In this document: positions 10,827 through 22,625 of the stretch, one piece after another
How the letters are laid out: every line of letters starts with the position of its first letter
Position numbering within the stretch: the first letter of the stretch is position 1
Assembly: GCF_963678635.1 (NCBI RefSeq)
Contig: NC_087066.1
Location: 42,987,682-43,051,681, forward strand
Length of the DNA: 64,000 nt
DNA from: Symsagittifera roscoffensis
Lineage: Eukaryota; Xenacoelomorpha; Acoela; Convolutidae
Reading direction: 5' to 3'
Translations under genes and position numbers: made by a program
The notes under the pieces: generated by a model
The model's input: the letters and a program-made list of their open reading frames with translations, nothing else
Told to the model about the DNA's origin: nothing
The model's database searches: none

Positions 10827-12596
10827 CTATTCGCCTTCGAGAGCGAGGCGTCTCGGAAGGTTCGGAGGACATCTGAACGCTTTCTCCCTGGAGGTGGTTA
10901 TCAGCTGCCGTGAGACTGTCTCATAGCTGAGCAGGCCCGCTTCGATGCGGAGGGCTTCCACGGGAGAGGAGGCGGTTTGGCCGGTGATGCGACGAAGAGC
11001 TTGGTTCTGCGCTCTTTCCAAGCGGTCCATTTGCGTCCTGGCAATCCACAGCTGCCAGGCAGGGGCGGCGTAATCCAAGATGCTGCGCTGCGTTGCCAGG
11101 TAGACGCTGCGCATGGGGCGCTTCTTCCATCCCCAGCCTGTGTTGCCAAGGCAAGCAAGGAGGTTGCAGCGTTTCTCGACTTTCCTAACAACATATTCAA
11201 CGTGTTGTTGGAACGAGAGGGTCCGGTTCATGTAAAGGCCGAGGAGCTTCGGAGCTGGGTCGAACTTCATTGGTAGGTTGTTCATGTTAAGGGATGGGAC
11301 CCACTTGGAGTCACAGGACGCTGCCGAGAAGAAGGCGACGACACTCTTGTCGCTAAGGAGCATCTTCTTCCTGCGGCACCAGGACTCGATGTGCTTAACT
11401 GCTTCTTGGACTCTCCCCTGAGCGGTCTCCTTGTTGTGGTCGCTGGCCCAGATCGTGAGGTCGTCTGCGAAGATTGAGTTCAGCACATCATTCGGAATGA
11501 CGTCGGCTACGGGGTTAATGTAAAAGAGGAACAGCATAGGAGATAATACTGCACCTTGCGGGACTCCGTGGACCAACCACCGGGTTCTGCTGAGGTTACC
11601 ATTAAACAGGACGCGGAATTGTCTTTTTCTGAGGAAGGCCCAAATCCAGCGGATGAAAGACAGAGGGACTCCGCTCTCGAACAAGCATAGCGGGAGGTCC
11701 TCTTTCCAAACCCTGTCATAGGCGCGGGACAAATCCAGCACGGCCATGACAGTGCGCTTGGGTTTGCGTTCCTGGAATCCATCACTGATGTTTTGGGAGA
11801 TCCTAATCAGCTGATCTTCGCAACTGCGGTTTTTCCGGAACCCGGCCTGGGCATGGCAGAACATGCCTCGGGGCTCTGCGATGTTTTAGAGGCGGTGAAA
11901 TATCATCCTCTCCATTAACTTCACAATGCAGGAAGTTAAGCTGACTGGCCGGTAAGACTCGATACTACTAGCAGGCTTGCCGGACTTGAGCAGCGGGATG
12001 ATGACCGCATTACGCCAGACTTGGGGGACAACTTCCTCTCTGAACGACATGTTGAAGACGCGGAGGAGTTCAGTCTTGGCATGGTTACCAAGGTTCTTCA
12101 AAAAGGTCGGCGGGACCTCGTCGGGGCCGGCTGCTCCACGGTTCTTCATCTTTTTCAAGGCACGATTCAGGTCGATTATCGAGAAGTCTGCTGTGGTGCT
12201 GTCGTCTGCACTAGGGCTGTTCACTGTGCGTTTCGCAAGGCGGATCCCGCTTCTTTCTTCTGCCGAGAAGCTGATTTTGCTGACTTTGGCGTAATGAGCC
12301 GCAAAGCCATCTGCCTTGGAGGGGTTGCTGGTCAAGATCTTGTCTCCGACTCTTATAGCTTCGTTCGGGCTGCAAGTGTCCGGGCTACCGCTGATGGCAC
12401 CAAGGACGCGCCAGGTCTTCGCGTAGTCCTTTTGGTTTTCCAGCGTTTCCAAAAACTCTGTCCAGCTCTTCTCTTTCTCTTGTTCCACGGCCGAGGCAAC
12501 CTCACCACAAGCTGCAACCCATTCTTCGCGGCGGGTGTGGACGAGCTTCCGGAGGTTGTTCCTCTTCTTCACATGAAGGCGCACTCTGGGGGACAA
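10827..12596 (-). pseudogene. LINE reverse transcriptase with one in-frame stop
   Basis: Two open stretches (12596-11886 and 11864-10827) share one frame and are separated only by a TAA at 11886-11888. RT blocks run in the usual order: KNRGAAGPDEVP, SYRPVSLTS, AGFRKNRS, then motif A VLDLSRAYD, VPQGAVLSP, and motif C FADD at about 11,460-11,471. A thumb-like segment with LERAQNQALRRITG follows. It would copy LINE RNA onto nicked target DNA. The stop and flanking frameshifts make it non-functional here. Confidence 0.9.
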
Positions 12597-13237
12597 ACCA
12601 ACTTTCTTCCTTTTGCCAGGTTTGGTTTTCCCGACGTGGTTACCTCCGTGATGGCTTCCGCGAATCTCTTCGCGCTGGCTCTGGCGGTAGGGAGGATTTC
12701 CCAGATGACGACCTCCGACTCTAAGGCGTCGTTGAAGGCGATCCAGTTGACGTTTTTCGTCTTCCAGCGGGCGGGTTTCGGAGCTTGAGGGAACAGGCCT
12801 ACTCTGCAGCGCAGGGTGATCACCATTGGTAAGTTGTCAGATCCTAGACACTCTCCCACTGTCCATTCAGTTCTGGACCTCCAACGAGTGTGAACGAGGA
12901 AGGTGTCGGGCGAGCTCTCTCCTGTTGTCCCTCTGTTAATACGGGTGGAGGTACCGTCGTTGGAGCACAGGAGGTCGTTGTCTGCCATCCACTCCTCGAT
13001 GCGGTCCCCTCTGCTGTCCTGGGGTTGGTGCAGGTCCCAGAGGCGGGAGTGGGCGTTGACATCTCCTCCGTAAAAGCAGTCGACGCCGGACGGGAGGTTG
13101 TCGAGGACGAGTAGTTCCTCAGTGTTGACTTCTCTGTTGGGGGGATGTAGATGTTCGTCACATTGATCCATTTCTTCTTGGAAAGGCGGTATCTGATTGA
13201 GCATGATTCCACATTGCCGGTTTGGCGATTCCAGCAC
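12569..13237 (-). pseudogene. LINE segment: C-terminal half of AP endonuclease and linker
   Basis: This frame continues the endonuclease after a frameshift near 13,140. GGDVNAHS carries the catalytic Asp and Asn. The next catalytic block reads GSDNLPM, where the family has SDH; the Asn codon AAC is at 12833-12835, so the catalytic His is missing. The frame shifts again near 12,600, where the basic linker before the RT moves into the next reading frame. Confidence 0.8.
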
Positions 13238-14145
13238 TTGCGGGACTCAAACGCGACGTCTTCCTTGATGAAGGTCAGCAAACCGCCTCCGACTTTGCCT
13301 CCTAGACGGTCTACTCTGATGCAACTGTAGCCGTCGATCTTGGGGGTCTTGTCCTTGGCTCTAAGTTTGGACTCCTGGATGATTGCAACGTCTATGTCTA
13401 GCTCCTTGACTCTGGCAGCGAGCTCCTGCATCTTCAGTTTGATGCCATCTGCGTTCCACTGTAAGATGCGAAGGGCTTCCTTGGAAGACTTGCCGCCATT
13501 GCGGGCGCGGTCTTCCAGTTCGCTGAAGTCCGGAGTGGGAGCGGGTGTGGGTGTGTCGCATGCAGCGCAGTCCCAGTCAGTTCCGGCGGCAAAGAGATTT
13601 ACCTCGTCTCTGGTGTGGCCTTGTTTGACTACACACGCCTTGTGGAAGAGGCCTCTGCACTTCGGGCACTGGATCCCTGGAATGTTGCTGGCGATTGTCT
13701 TCATGCAGGCTTTGCATGTTCTCTTCTCAACGGGTTGGGAGGGCCCGGCCTGGGTGAGGCTGCTCGCGTCTCTAACGGCAATGGTCCTCTTGGCTGGGCT
13801 GGTTGGTGCGGAGTGGGAAGAGCACAACCAGATTTCAGGTGAGTACCTGGAGGGATTGCTGCAGCTCTTCTTCAAGTGACACTGAGCTGAGCAGCTGTCG
13901 TCCTCGCAGGACAGGGACCGTTGTCTGGCCCTGAAGGCTCTATTACATACTGCGCAGTTTGTGGGAAGTGTGGAGGGCACTGTGCTGACCACGGGAGTAG
14001 TAGTGCGACGGCCATGTTTTGTGCACTTCCACTCCTGTGTGGTACTGTAGCGCGAGACTCCGCTGCACTCTATCTTCTTGTGGCATCTTGCTGTACAGGC
14101 GGTGGTGGCACAGGAGAAGTGGGGCAGTCCACTGCGTAGGGTCAC
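12844..14145 (-). pseudogene. LINE segment: zinc fingers, PHD finger and N-terminal half of AP endonuclease
   Basis: This open frame of 433 codons has no ATG at its start; an in-frame TGA lies just upstream (14158-14160). It first shows two CxxxC...CH...C type fingers (residues about 11-27 and 64-95). A C4HC3 PHD-like finger follows (C144, C147, C160, C163, H168, C171, C193, C196), presumably for nucleic-acid or chromatin contact. The endonuclease starts at about residue 226: LQWNADG with catalytic Asn231, then IIQES with Glu258. The frame is lost after INVTNIYIPP, where the endonuclease continues in another frame in the next entry. Confidence 0.85.
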
Positions 14146-14369
14146 ACGGCAGTGGTGTCATTGGATGGGACCGGGGTTGCTTTCGATGTCTCCAGCTTCT
14201 AACAAGCGGCAGAGGTCATGTGCTGGGTCGTTCCTCTGCCTCCCAAAAATCCAGCGACGGGTGAGTTTTCTTCAAGATCGTTGATTTGTCTCGGATGGCG
14301 ACATCCACTGATGAGGAGGTTTCGTGTTGAATCCGGCGCACCTCGTAAAGGTACTCCTCTCGGGCCGGA

Positions 14370-15455
14370 GTGCTGTGGTTGCGATGCTGCCGAACGATTT
14401 GATGAATTGTTGACCTTGATGCATGCAAATCTGGTGCGCCTGCTGTGGATAGAGTTTAATTGTTGGATGAGCTGCTGTTAGGATCAGCGGGTGACGTGAT
14501 TCAATTTCCTTTGTTGGGGCATATTCAAGTCTGCTGCGCAAACGAACATATCCTTTTGGTCTAGGTATGGATTAAACTTAGTCAGTTTTGTTTTCGCATC
14601 TTTTGTAGATGTTTGATCGTTGCATTGAAGGATTCTCGCTGGGATGAAATGATAATTTCTTGCTCGTTCTATATCGTTACTATTTGAATGTTGTCGTTCT
14701 TTTCGATGTTTGCAGTTGGGATCTTTGTCGTTTACCCATGATGGTTCAGTTTTGCGAAAAAATTAAAAACTGCAAAGATGGCGGACAAAAGTTTATTCCT
14801 CGAAGAAAAATGACTGATGTCAAAGATCGGAGGATCTGAAAATGGTTGCTGTGATGCACACACTGAGGCAAATATTGAGATGCTTTTAGTATCTGTTACA
14901 GGAGACTTCAATGGCCATTGAGATGATTGAGACATCAGAAGGATGGGACTGCTAATCATTTTGATTCAAGGATGGTAGGTTTTAATCCTCTAGTGCCGTG
15001 AACAGCAGGGTTCAGATGAGTCGGTATATTGTGCCAAGTATTGTTTCATTGAGTAGCATTTATTTCGGGTAGACGATTTGACACAAAACACCTGACCGTC
15101 TGGCCACACTTTTTACAAATTGACTGTCTGACCACATGTGTACGTCAAGATTAACGTTAAATTGAAGTTGTTCTTTGCAAATATGACTAGTAGAAATTCA
15201 ATAAATGGTGCTTTAAGCTCTAATTTTGGAATATTCAGCTGCTTGATTGGAGCTACTTTGCTCTTGCCTTTTACATAGTGAGTTAACAATTTGTATTCTG
15301 GTTGATATTCGACTCTGACGTATACGACTGCTGACGTTCCTATAAAGGAAGCATCCGTGAACGTATAAAGTTGAACACTTTGCCTTATTGCTAAGTGCCG
15401 TCTGAAAAATGTTTGAGAAAGAATAATTAGTTTCATTGACACAAAATTTTAGCAG
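14370..15455 (-). pseudogene. Bel/Pao copy 4 continued: integrase N-terminal zinc region and RNase H
   Basis: Right of the LINE the minus strand shows SRHPLIL...HP...H...H, the His-rich N-terminal part of integrase (14541-14272), and RNase H with FTDASFIGTSAVVYVR (15442-15113). Here 14,480-15,080 contains about 600 bp that the copies at 16,090 and 20,545 lack. Confidence 0.75.
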
Positions 15456-16845
15456 CAATTTTAGACTTTTTTGGCAATCTGAATCAAGCAATCCCAAGCG
15501 CCACCGAAATGAGGACCATATGCCAGGTTGAAGAAACCACGGATGTTTTGCCGTTGTAGTTTAAAAGAGCAGGCTCTATTGCAAACAAAATTTATGGCAC
15601 CTTATACTTCTTTGGAGACTCCAACAAAGTTTTTTTTTTGCGTTGTCGCTGTTGAGTGTTTTTGGAGTTTTCTGTCTAGCCGTAATCCGACCTATTGCAT
15701 TCATAAGTGAATCCTTGTTCAGATTTGGACAGTTTTCAAAATGAACAGCGCTAGTTGCAAACCAAACAAGTGAAAATAATCCCCTAAAGCTTCTCAATAT
15801 CTGCTTTGTTTTCAATGTAGAAGGGGCCAAAAAAATATACCCCAGTAATAGTGAACAGGAAAAGATGATTTTCGTCAAGGTATCGCTCAAGTGGTAATGG
15901 TACAATGATGGGCTAGAGGTTGTATGTTTTGTATCGTTGACATAGGAAACAGTGACGAGCGATTCAACAAAGAGCTTGTCGTACCCCAATGCTGTCGTTG
16001 CGCTGCTGCCGAACGATTTGATGAATTTTTGACCTTGATGCATGCAAATCTGGTGCGCATGCTGTGGATAGAGTTTAATTGTTGGATGAGCTACAAAACA
16101 CCTGACCGTCTGGCCACATTAATTACAACTTGACTCTCTGGCCACATTAATTACAACTTGACTGTCTGGCCACATATGTACTTCAGGATTAACGTTAAGC
16201 TGAAGTTGTCCTTTGCAAATTTGATTAGTAGAAATTCAATAGTTGCTGCTTCAAGCTCTAATTTTGGAATACTTAGCTGCATGATTGGAGCTACTTTGCT
16301 CTTGCCTTTTACATAGTGAGTTACCAATTGGTATTCTGGTTGATATTCGACTCTGACGTATACGACAGCTGAAGTTCCTATAAAGGAAGCATCCGTGAAC
16401 GTATGAAAATAAACACTTTGCCGTATTGCTAAGTGCCGTCTGAAAAGTGTTTGCGAAGGAATAATTGGTTTCATTGACACAAAATCTTAGCAGCTTTTGT
16501 AGTTCTAGTCCACGAGTCCCAAGAATGTCCTAATTCGAGTTCCATGAAACGCCTTATTTCCACGTTAATGGCAAAATTGCTCTGAACAAAATGGCTACTG
16601 GTGCTAGTATTCCCAAATTGAGTCTGTTGTCAAATTCCACTTTTGTCCCAGAACTCTCTTTGTTGGCTAAGGTATTTCCTTTTCCGAGGCTGGTAAAACG
16701 TTAAGTACCTTGGTGCTGTTCGATTCAAACTGGGTTGAACCCGTTTTGTTGTAGGGCTACTTTTGTCTGAAAAGCGGATCCAAAGCGTCGTTGTATGGAG
16801 ACGTTGAGTGAATGTAGTCGTCCATGTACAAATTGTTTTGGTAGA
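15456..16845 (-). pseudogene. Bel/Pao fragment, copy 5: integrase, RNase H, RT piece
   Basis: A 155-codon stretch (16043-15576) shows the integrase core AVHFENCPNLNKDSLMNAI and a NSDN block. RNase H is at 16480-16151. It is joined abruptly to TIR-element sequence near 16,845. Confidence 0.8.
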
Positions 16846-17220
16846 TTATAACCCCTTTTTCTATCAAAAAAACATTTCACAAAAAAAATCAATCATTATT
16901 AAATATAACTTTGCGATTCGTAAATATAAAGTTTAATTCAATCCTACGCAAAAAGCTGGGACATATCTAGTTTTTTTTCGAGGTGAGGATTTTCAGAAAA
17001 TTTTCGAAAACTGAGCAACTTTTTTTTGGATCGACCAAATTGATTGTCTCAGCTCCCTCGAAGTTTTAAAAAGAGCCTGTTTCTGTCAAAATTTCTGCTC
17101 CGCAGGCAAAATTTTAAAAATTATTAGAAAAAACAGTCCAAAAAAGGCGTTTATAGGCACTGTTTGGAAAATTTTGACCCAAAAATTGCAAAATTGCGTT
17201 TTTTGGCTGGTTTTTTCAAA
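16846..17220. mobile_element. TIR element internal fragment with truncated MITE
   Basis: Begins at GATTATAACCCC, an internal point of the element, right after Bel/Pao sequence. It ends inside the nested MITE at TTTTTTCAAAATCATGCC. Both junctions lack the element's own termini, so they look like rearrangement breakpoints. Confidence 0.65.
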
Positions 17221-17372
17221 ATCATGCCTGCATTCAAAGACAAGCGGAAAATTCGCGACGTTGTTTTTGGCACATAACATGTCTTTTAACATAATTGCGA
17301 TTTCAGAGAAAACGTAGCGCGGAACGGTCTTCTGCTTGTATGTTAATTTGCATAAACATTTCTTCAATGTCA
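17221..17372 (-). pseudogene. Bel/Pao RT scrap
   Basis: About 150 bp match the RT region at 21,236-21,382 (GATTTCAGAGAAAACGTAGC and neighbours). The scrap lies between a truncated MITE and satellite sequence. Confidence 0.7.
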
Positions 17373-18065
17373 GCTAGTGTTTCTAATGGTTTTCGAGATA
17401 TGGCGTTTTTTTTTTAAATATTTTTTCAATTTTCTCAAACTATTCAATTTAAAAAAATTGAACTCGAACTTTTCAACCATGTTTAGGGATGGTGCTATCA
17501 GAATACACTCAAAGGCTGCAAGTATACCGTCCAACTATGACTGCTCAACTTTTTATGGTTTTCGAGATATGGCTTTTTTGATTTTTTCTCTTTTTTTCAA
17601 CAACATAGATAAAAAACAAACCGAACTTGAATTTCCCAATTCTATAGTGGAGGAGCTAAAGAGGAACACTCAAGGCTGCAAATCTAGCCACAAATTGTGA
17701 CAGCTCAAATCATTTTGGTTTCCGAGTATGGCGTTTTTTATGGTTTTCAACTTTTTTTCTCAAAGAAGTTAGATACAGAAAAAAACCGAACTTGAGTTTT
17801 TCAACTTCATTGGGTGGTGTTATCAGGGTTGCAAACCTGATCTCTATTTCTGAGTGCTCAAAATATTTTGACTTCCGAGTATGGCGTTTGTTTTATGAAA
17901 TTTTTTAAAATTTTTTCTTTTTCAAAAAATTTAGATATAAAAAAACTAATGAAACTTGAAATTCTCAACCCTATCGTGGGATGCGCTCAGGGGTTGCAGT
18001 TCTTTTCTCCAATTGTGACTGCTCAATTCTTTTTTCGAGATGAAGCGTTTTTTGTGAAAAAAATC
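17373..18065. repeat. Satellite-like array, block 4
   Basis: About four monomers. They have the same order of variants as the right half of blocks 2 and 3, ending with the CTCCAATTGTGACTGCTC variant. Confidence 0.8.
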
Positions 18066-18282
18066 ACCTGATACATGAGCCCAGTTTATCTTCACGGTTG
18101 CAATAAATATTTTAGTACATGATTTAGGAAGCTCTTTATGCGTTCAACGATCTATTTGAAGAACCGTAGGTGCGAGTCATCCGCTAGTCTGGACGAACCA
18201 CAGTTAGGATCAAAATTATTGCAAAAAAATGTGCAAAAAACGGAGGTCATCCAACGATGGGAAGGGAGGCTTGGGAGAACTA
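18066..18282. repeat. Conserved segment, copy C
   Basis: More diverged copy of the same segment; it shares GTAGGTGCGA and CGATGGGAAGGGAGGCTTGG variants with copy D. Confidence 0.7.
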
Positions 18283-19404
18283 CCCGCACTCAGTAACAAG
18301 AGAAAAAAATCGACTATAATAAAACTTTAATTGTACTTTTAGCAAAATTTAATTAATTACAAGTGCCACTTTTAGATGTTTATACGATTTATAATCCATA
18401 ATAATTATAAAAGTTTTGGCGAAATCTTAATGAGTTAAAATCATTTATAATTGATTATAAAGTTTCCGAAAATCTCTTTTAACCTATTATAATAGATTAT
18501 AATCCCTTTTTCTATCAAAAAATTATTTCACAAAAAAATCAATCATTATTAAATATAACTTTGCGATTCGGCGTGAACACACAGTAAAAATAAAGTTTAA
18601 TTCAATCCTAAGCAAAAAGCTGGGGCATATCTAGTTTTTTTTCGAGGTGAGGATTTTCAGAAAATTTTCGAAAACTGAGCAACTTTTTTTTGGATCGACC
18701 AAATTGATTGTCTCAGCTCTCTCGAAGTTTTAAAAAGAGCCTGTTTCTGTCAAAATTTCTGCTCCGCAGGCAAAATTTTAAAAATTATTAGAAAAAACAG
18801 TCCAAAAAAGGCGTTTATAGGCACTGTTTGGAAAATTTTGACCCAAAAATTGCAAAATTGCGTTTTTTGGCTGGTTTTTTCAAAATCATGCCTGCATCGC
18901 AGAAACTTGGACAAAAGCGTCTTTGGAAAATGTTTAGGCTCTGTCACTAAAAAAGGGATATGTCAAAATGGTTAAAAGGGGGGCCATTTGGGTCAGCAGA
19001 GGCTAGAATCTTTGAGGGGGGTTGGGCGTACGTCCACCTCCCTAAATCCTTCCCTGTCCTAAGTACAAAATTATTGTTTCGTTTAGTTCAGTAACCAACT
19101 GAAAAGCACTCGAAAGAAAACAAAAACAAAATGAAACGAAGCGAGGACGATTTATGAACAATAACGTATTTTAATCCATTATAATGGATTATAATTCAAA
19201 AGAATTTGAAAAAAAAAACTTTCGAAAATTAATCGATTAGGCTCGATAAATTTCAATTTTAATGAAATTTGGTTTTTGGAAGAAAATTAACATTATAATC
19301 AAATTTTTTTTCGATTTCGATTATCATCAATTCTTTTCGACATTTATGAGGACTGACAATGAAATTCCATTATATTCTATTTTCTCTCTTATTACTGAGT
19401 ACGG
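18283..19404. mobile_element. TIR element C
   Basis: Left end CCCGCACTCAGTAACAAGAG, right end complement CCGTACTCAGTAATAAGAG. TA is present on the left only; the right flank is TT. Contains a decayed MITE at 18,620-19,056. Confidence 0.6.
18620..19056 (+). mobile_element. hAT-like MITE nested in TIR element C, decayed
   Basis: Ends have changed to CTGGGGCATATCTAG and AAATCCTTCCCTG. Confidence 0.6.
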
Positions 19405-19406
19405 TT

Positions 19407-21788
19407 TTGAAAAAAACTATCCTCCAGAAACGCTTTGACCGCCATCATCAATGACGACCAACATCTACAAGCCATTTACGATACCCGTTGCAAAAGGTGT
19501 TGCAAAAAAGTCAAAAAACCTAAACAAAACGGTAGCGGGGCGGTTCCTCCACCAAACGTACAATCGGCCATATACCTCGCGGCGTGATGTCTTTGAGTAA
19601 CCACACTATGTGTGCAACGTTCAATGGTGGCTGCATTTCATTCCACTTGGGGAGTTCCATTAGTGAAGGTAGATATTCCTTTTTTAACCGTTTCCACAGG
19701 TGGTCATCATCTAATGAACGTTGGTCCAATTGTTGAATACCCCTGGTAGAAGGCTGCTGAATGATCGTTGAACGAGAAAATGATTTATTGTCAGTGGGTC
19801 GCCACTTTCTGGGTAGTAACTTACAAGTTTCAAGGATCTAAACTTCGGTATCATTTCGGTTTGGGTTAAAACTGTCCGAAGAACATCAAGTGTGAGTTTT
19901 GCGATCCATGAATGTTGAAGATTTTTTTCTTGGCAATCTGAATCAAGCGTTCCCAAGCGCCACCGAAATGAGGGCCATATGGCGGGTTGAAGAACCATCA
20001 GATGTTTTACCGTTGTAGTTTGAAAGAGCAGGCTCTATTGCGAACAAAATTTATAGCATCTTATAGTTCTTTGAAGACTCCAACAAAAGTTTTTCCGTTG
20101 TCGCTGGTGAGTGTTTTTGGAGTTCTGTGTCTAGCCGTAACCCGACCTATTACATTCATAAGTGAATCCTTGTTCAGATTTGGACAGTTTTCAAAATGAT
20201 CAGCTCTATTTGAAAAACAAGTGAAAATAATTCCGTGAAGCTTCTCAATATCTACTTTGTTTTCAAGGTAGAAGGGGCCAAAAAAACGTACTCCAGTAAT
20301 AGTGAACGGGAAAAGATGATTTTCGTCAAGGTTCTGCTTAAGTGGTAATGGTACAATGATGGGCTGGAGGTTGTGTGCTTTGTATCGTTGACATAGGAAA
20401 CAGTGACGAGCAATTCAAGAAAGAGCCTGTCGTACCCCAATGCTGTGGCTGCGCTGCTGCCGAACGATTTGATGAATTTTTGACCTTGATGCTTGAAAAT
20501 CTGGTGCACATGCTGTGGATAGAGTTTAATTGTTGGATGAGCTACAAAACACATGATCTTCTGGCCACATTAGTTACAACTTGACTGTCTGGCCACATGT
20601 GTACTTCAGGATTAACGTTAAGCTGAAGTTGTCCTTTGTAAATTTGACTAGTAGAAGTTCAATAGTTGCTGCTTCAAGCTCTAATTTTGGAATACTCAGC
20701 TGCATGATTGGAGCTACTTTGCTCTTGCCTTTTACATAGTGAGTTACCAATTGGTATTCTGGTTGATATTCGACTCTGACGTATACGACAGCTGACTTTC
20801 CTATAAAAGAAGCATCCGTGAACGTTTGAAGCTGAACACTTTGCCGTATTGCTAAGTGCCGTCTGAAAAGTGTTTGCGAAAGAATAATTGGTTTCAGAGA
20901 CACAAAATCTTAGCAGATTTTGTTGTTCTTTTTGACTGTCAGCGGGTCTTAATTCGTGTCTGCTGGAGTCCCAAGAATGTCTCAATTCGAGTTCCATGAA
21001 ATGCCTTATCTCCAAGTTGATGGCAAAATTGCTTTGAACCAAATGGCTACTGGTGCTATTTTTCCCAAATTGAGTCTGTTGTCAATTTCCGTTTTTGTCC
21101 TAGAACTCTATTTGTTGGCCTAGGTATTTCCTTTTCCGAGGCTGGTAAAACATTAAGTCTGAAAAGCGGATCCAATGCGTCGTTGTATAGAGACGTTGAG
21201 TGAATGTAGTCGTCCATGTACAAATTGTTTTGGTGGATTCAAAGACAAGCGGAAAATTCGCGACGTTGTTTTTGGAACATAACATGTCTTAAACCATTAT
21301 TGCGGTTACAGAGAAAACGTAGCGCGGAACGGTTTTCTGCTTGTATGGTAATTTGCATAAACATTTCTTCAATGTCAGCTAGTGTCGCAATACCAAAACT
21401 ACGAAACCGTAGAAGGACTCCAGCAAGGTTTGCAAGCAAATTTGGTCCTGTTAGCAGATTAGAATTTAGAGATTGGGCTTTGATATTGGAGGCAGCGTTG
21501 GAAACTTGCCTGACCCTTCTCGGCTTTTTAGGTTTCTACTTCGTGGTGAGGCAGATACCACAACCTAGAAGGTGCTTCCATGTAAAAACTGCTTGCTGCG
21601 CGTAAGATTTTTCCAGGTTCGTAACTCACGTCTGTTCGTATAATTTTTGTGAATCGTATTTTTGCGAGTCTTTCCTGCAATGATTGCAATTGTTTCAGAG
21701 CTACACAGTAGTTGTTGATGAGATTTGAGTTGGGTTTCCAGGGAAGATCTATTTTATATCGTCCATTCACAAGCCTTGTTGTGTTATC
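19407..21788 (-). pseudogene. Bel/Pao fragment, copy 6: integrase, RNase H, RT
   Basis: Same order as the 23.7-26.2 kb copy: C-terminal domain 19729-19520, integrase pieces, RNase H 20903-20574, RT motif A region 21439-21239. It joins the satellite at about 21,788. Confidence 0.8.
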
Positions 21789-22400
21789 TAAAAAGTTGAA
21801 CTTGAACTTTTCAACCATGATTTGGGATGGTGCTATCAAAATACACTCAAAAGCTGCAAGTATACCGTCCAACTATGACTGCTCAACTTTGTATGGTTTT
21901 CGAGATATGGCTTTTTTGATTTATTCTTTTATTTTCAACAAACATAGGTAAAAAACAAACCGAACTTGAATTTTTCAATCCTATAGTGGGGGTGCTAAAG
22001 AGATACACTCAAGGCTGCAAATCTAGCCTCGAATTATGACAGCTCGAATCATTTTGATTTCCGAATATGGCGTTTTTTATGGTTTATAACTTTTTTTTCT
22101 CAAAAAACTTAGATATAAAAAAATAACCGAACTTGAGTTTTTCAACTTCATTGGGTGGTGTTATCAGGGTTGCAAACCTGATCTCTATTTCTGACTGCTC
22201 AAAATTTTTTGGTTTCCGAGTATTTCATTTGTTTCATAATTTGTTTTAAAATTTTTTTCTTGTTCAAAAATTTTAGATATAAAAAAACTAATGAAATTTG
22301 AAGTTCTCAACCCTAAGGTGGGATGCACTCAGGGGTTGCAGTTTTTTTCTCCAATTATGACTGCTCAAATCTTTTTTTGAGATGAAGCGTTTTTAGTGAA
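21789..22400. repeat. Satellite-like array, block 5
   Basis: Four monomers matching block 4. The array sits between Bel/Pao RT sequence on the left and the conserved 220-bp segment on the right. Confidence 0.8.
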
Positions 22401-22625
22401 AAAAAATCACCTGATACATGAGCCCAGTTTTTCTTCACGGTTGCAATAATTATTTTTGTACATGATTTAGGAAGCTCTTTATGCGTTCAACGATCTATTT
22501 GAAGAACCGTAGGTGCGATTCATCCGCTAGTCTGGACGAACCACAGTTAGGATCAAAATTATTGCAAAAAAATGTGTAAAAAACGGAGGTCATCCAACGA
22601 TGGGAAGGGAGGCTTGGGAGAACTA
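22401..22625. repeat. Conserved segment, copy D
   Basis: Closest to copy C. Confidence 0.7.

Larger units (their letters stand above)
9761..14369 (-). mobile_element. Non-LTR (LINE) retrotransposon with zinc fingers, AP endonuclease, RT and RNase H; defective
   Basis: A GC-rich block interrupts Bel/Pao sequence: the left flank ends at ...GTCGTACCC and the right flank resumes with ...GCTGCCGAACGATTTG, a junction that is uninterrupted in the copies near 15,985 and 20,437. Reading the minus strand, the order is Cys/His fingers, PHD finger, endonuclease, RT, RNase H and a C-terminal CPKC...H...C finger. RNase H plus AP endonuclease points to the I/Jockey-type part of the LINE tree; I cannot name the clade. 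The element carries frameshifts near 14,150, 13,140, 12,600 and between 10,827 and 10,580, plus one in-frame stop at 11,886-11,888. It is therefore an inactive copy. No clear target-site duplication was found. The 3' end has a short AGAAGAAGAAG run. Confidence 0.9.
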
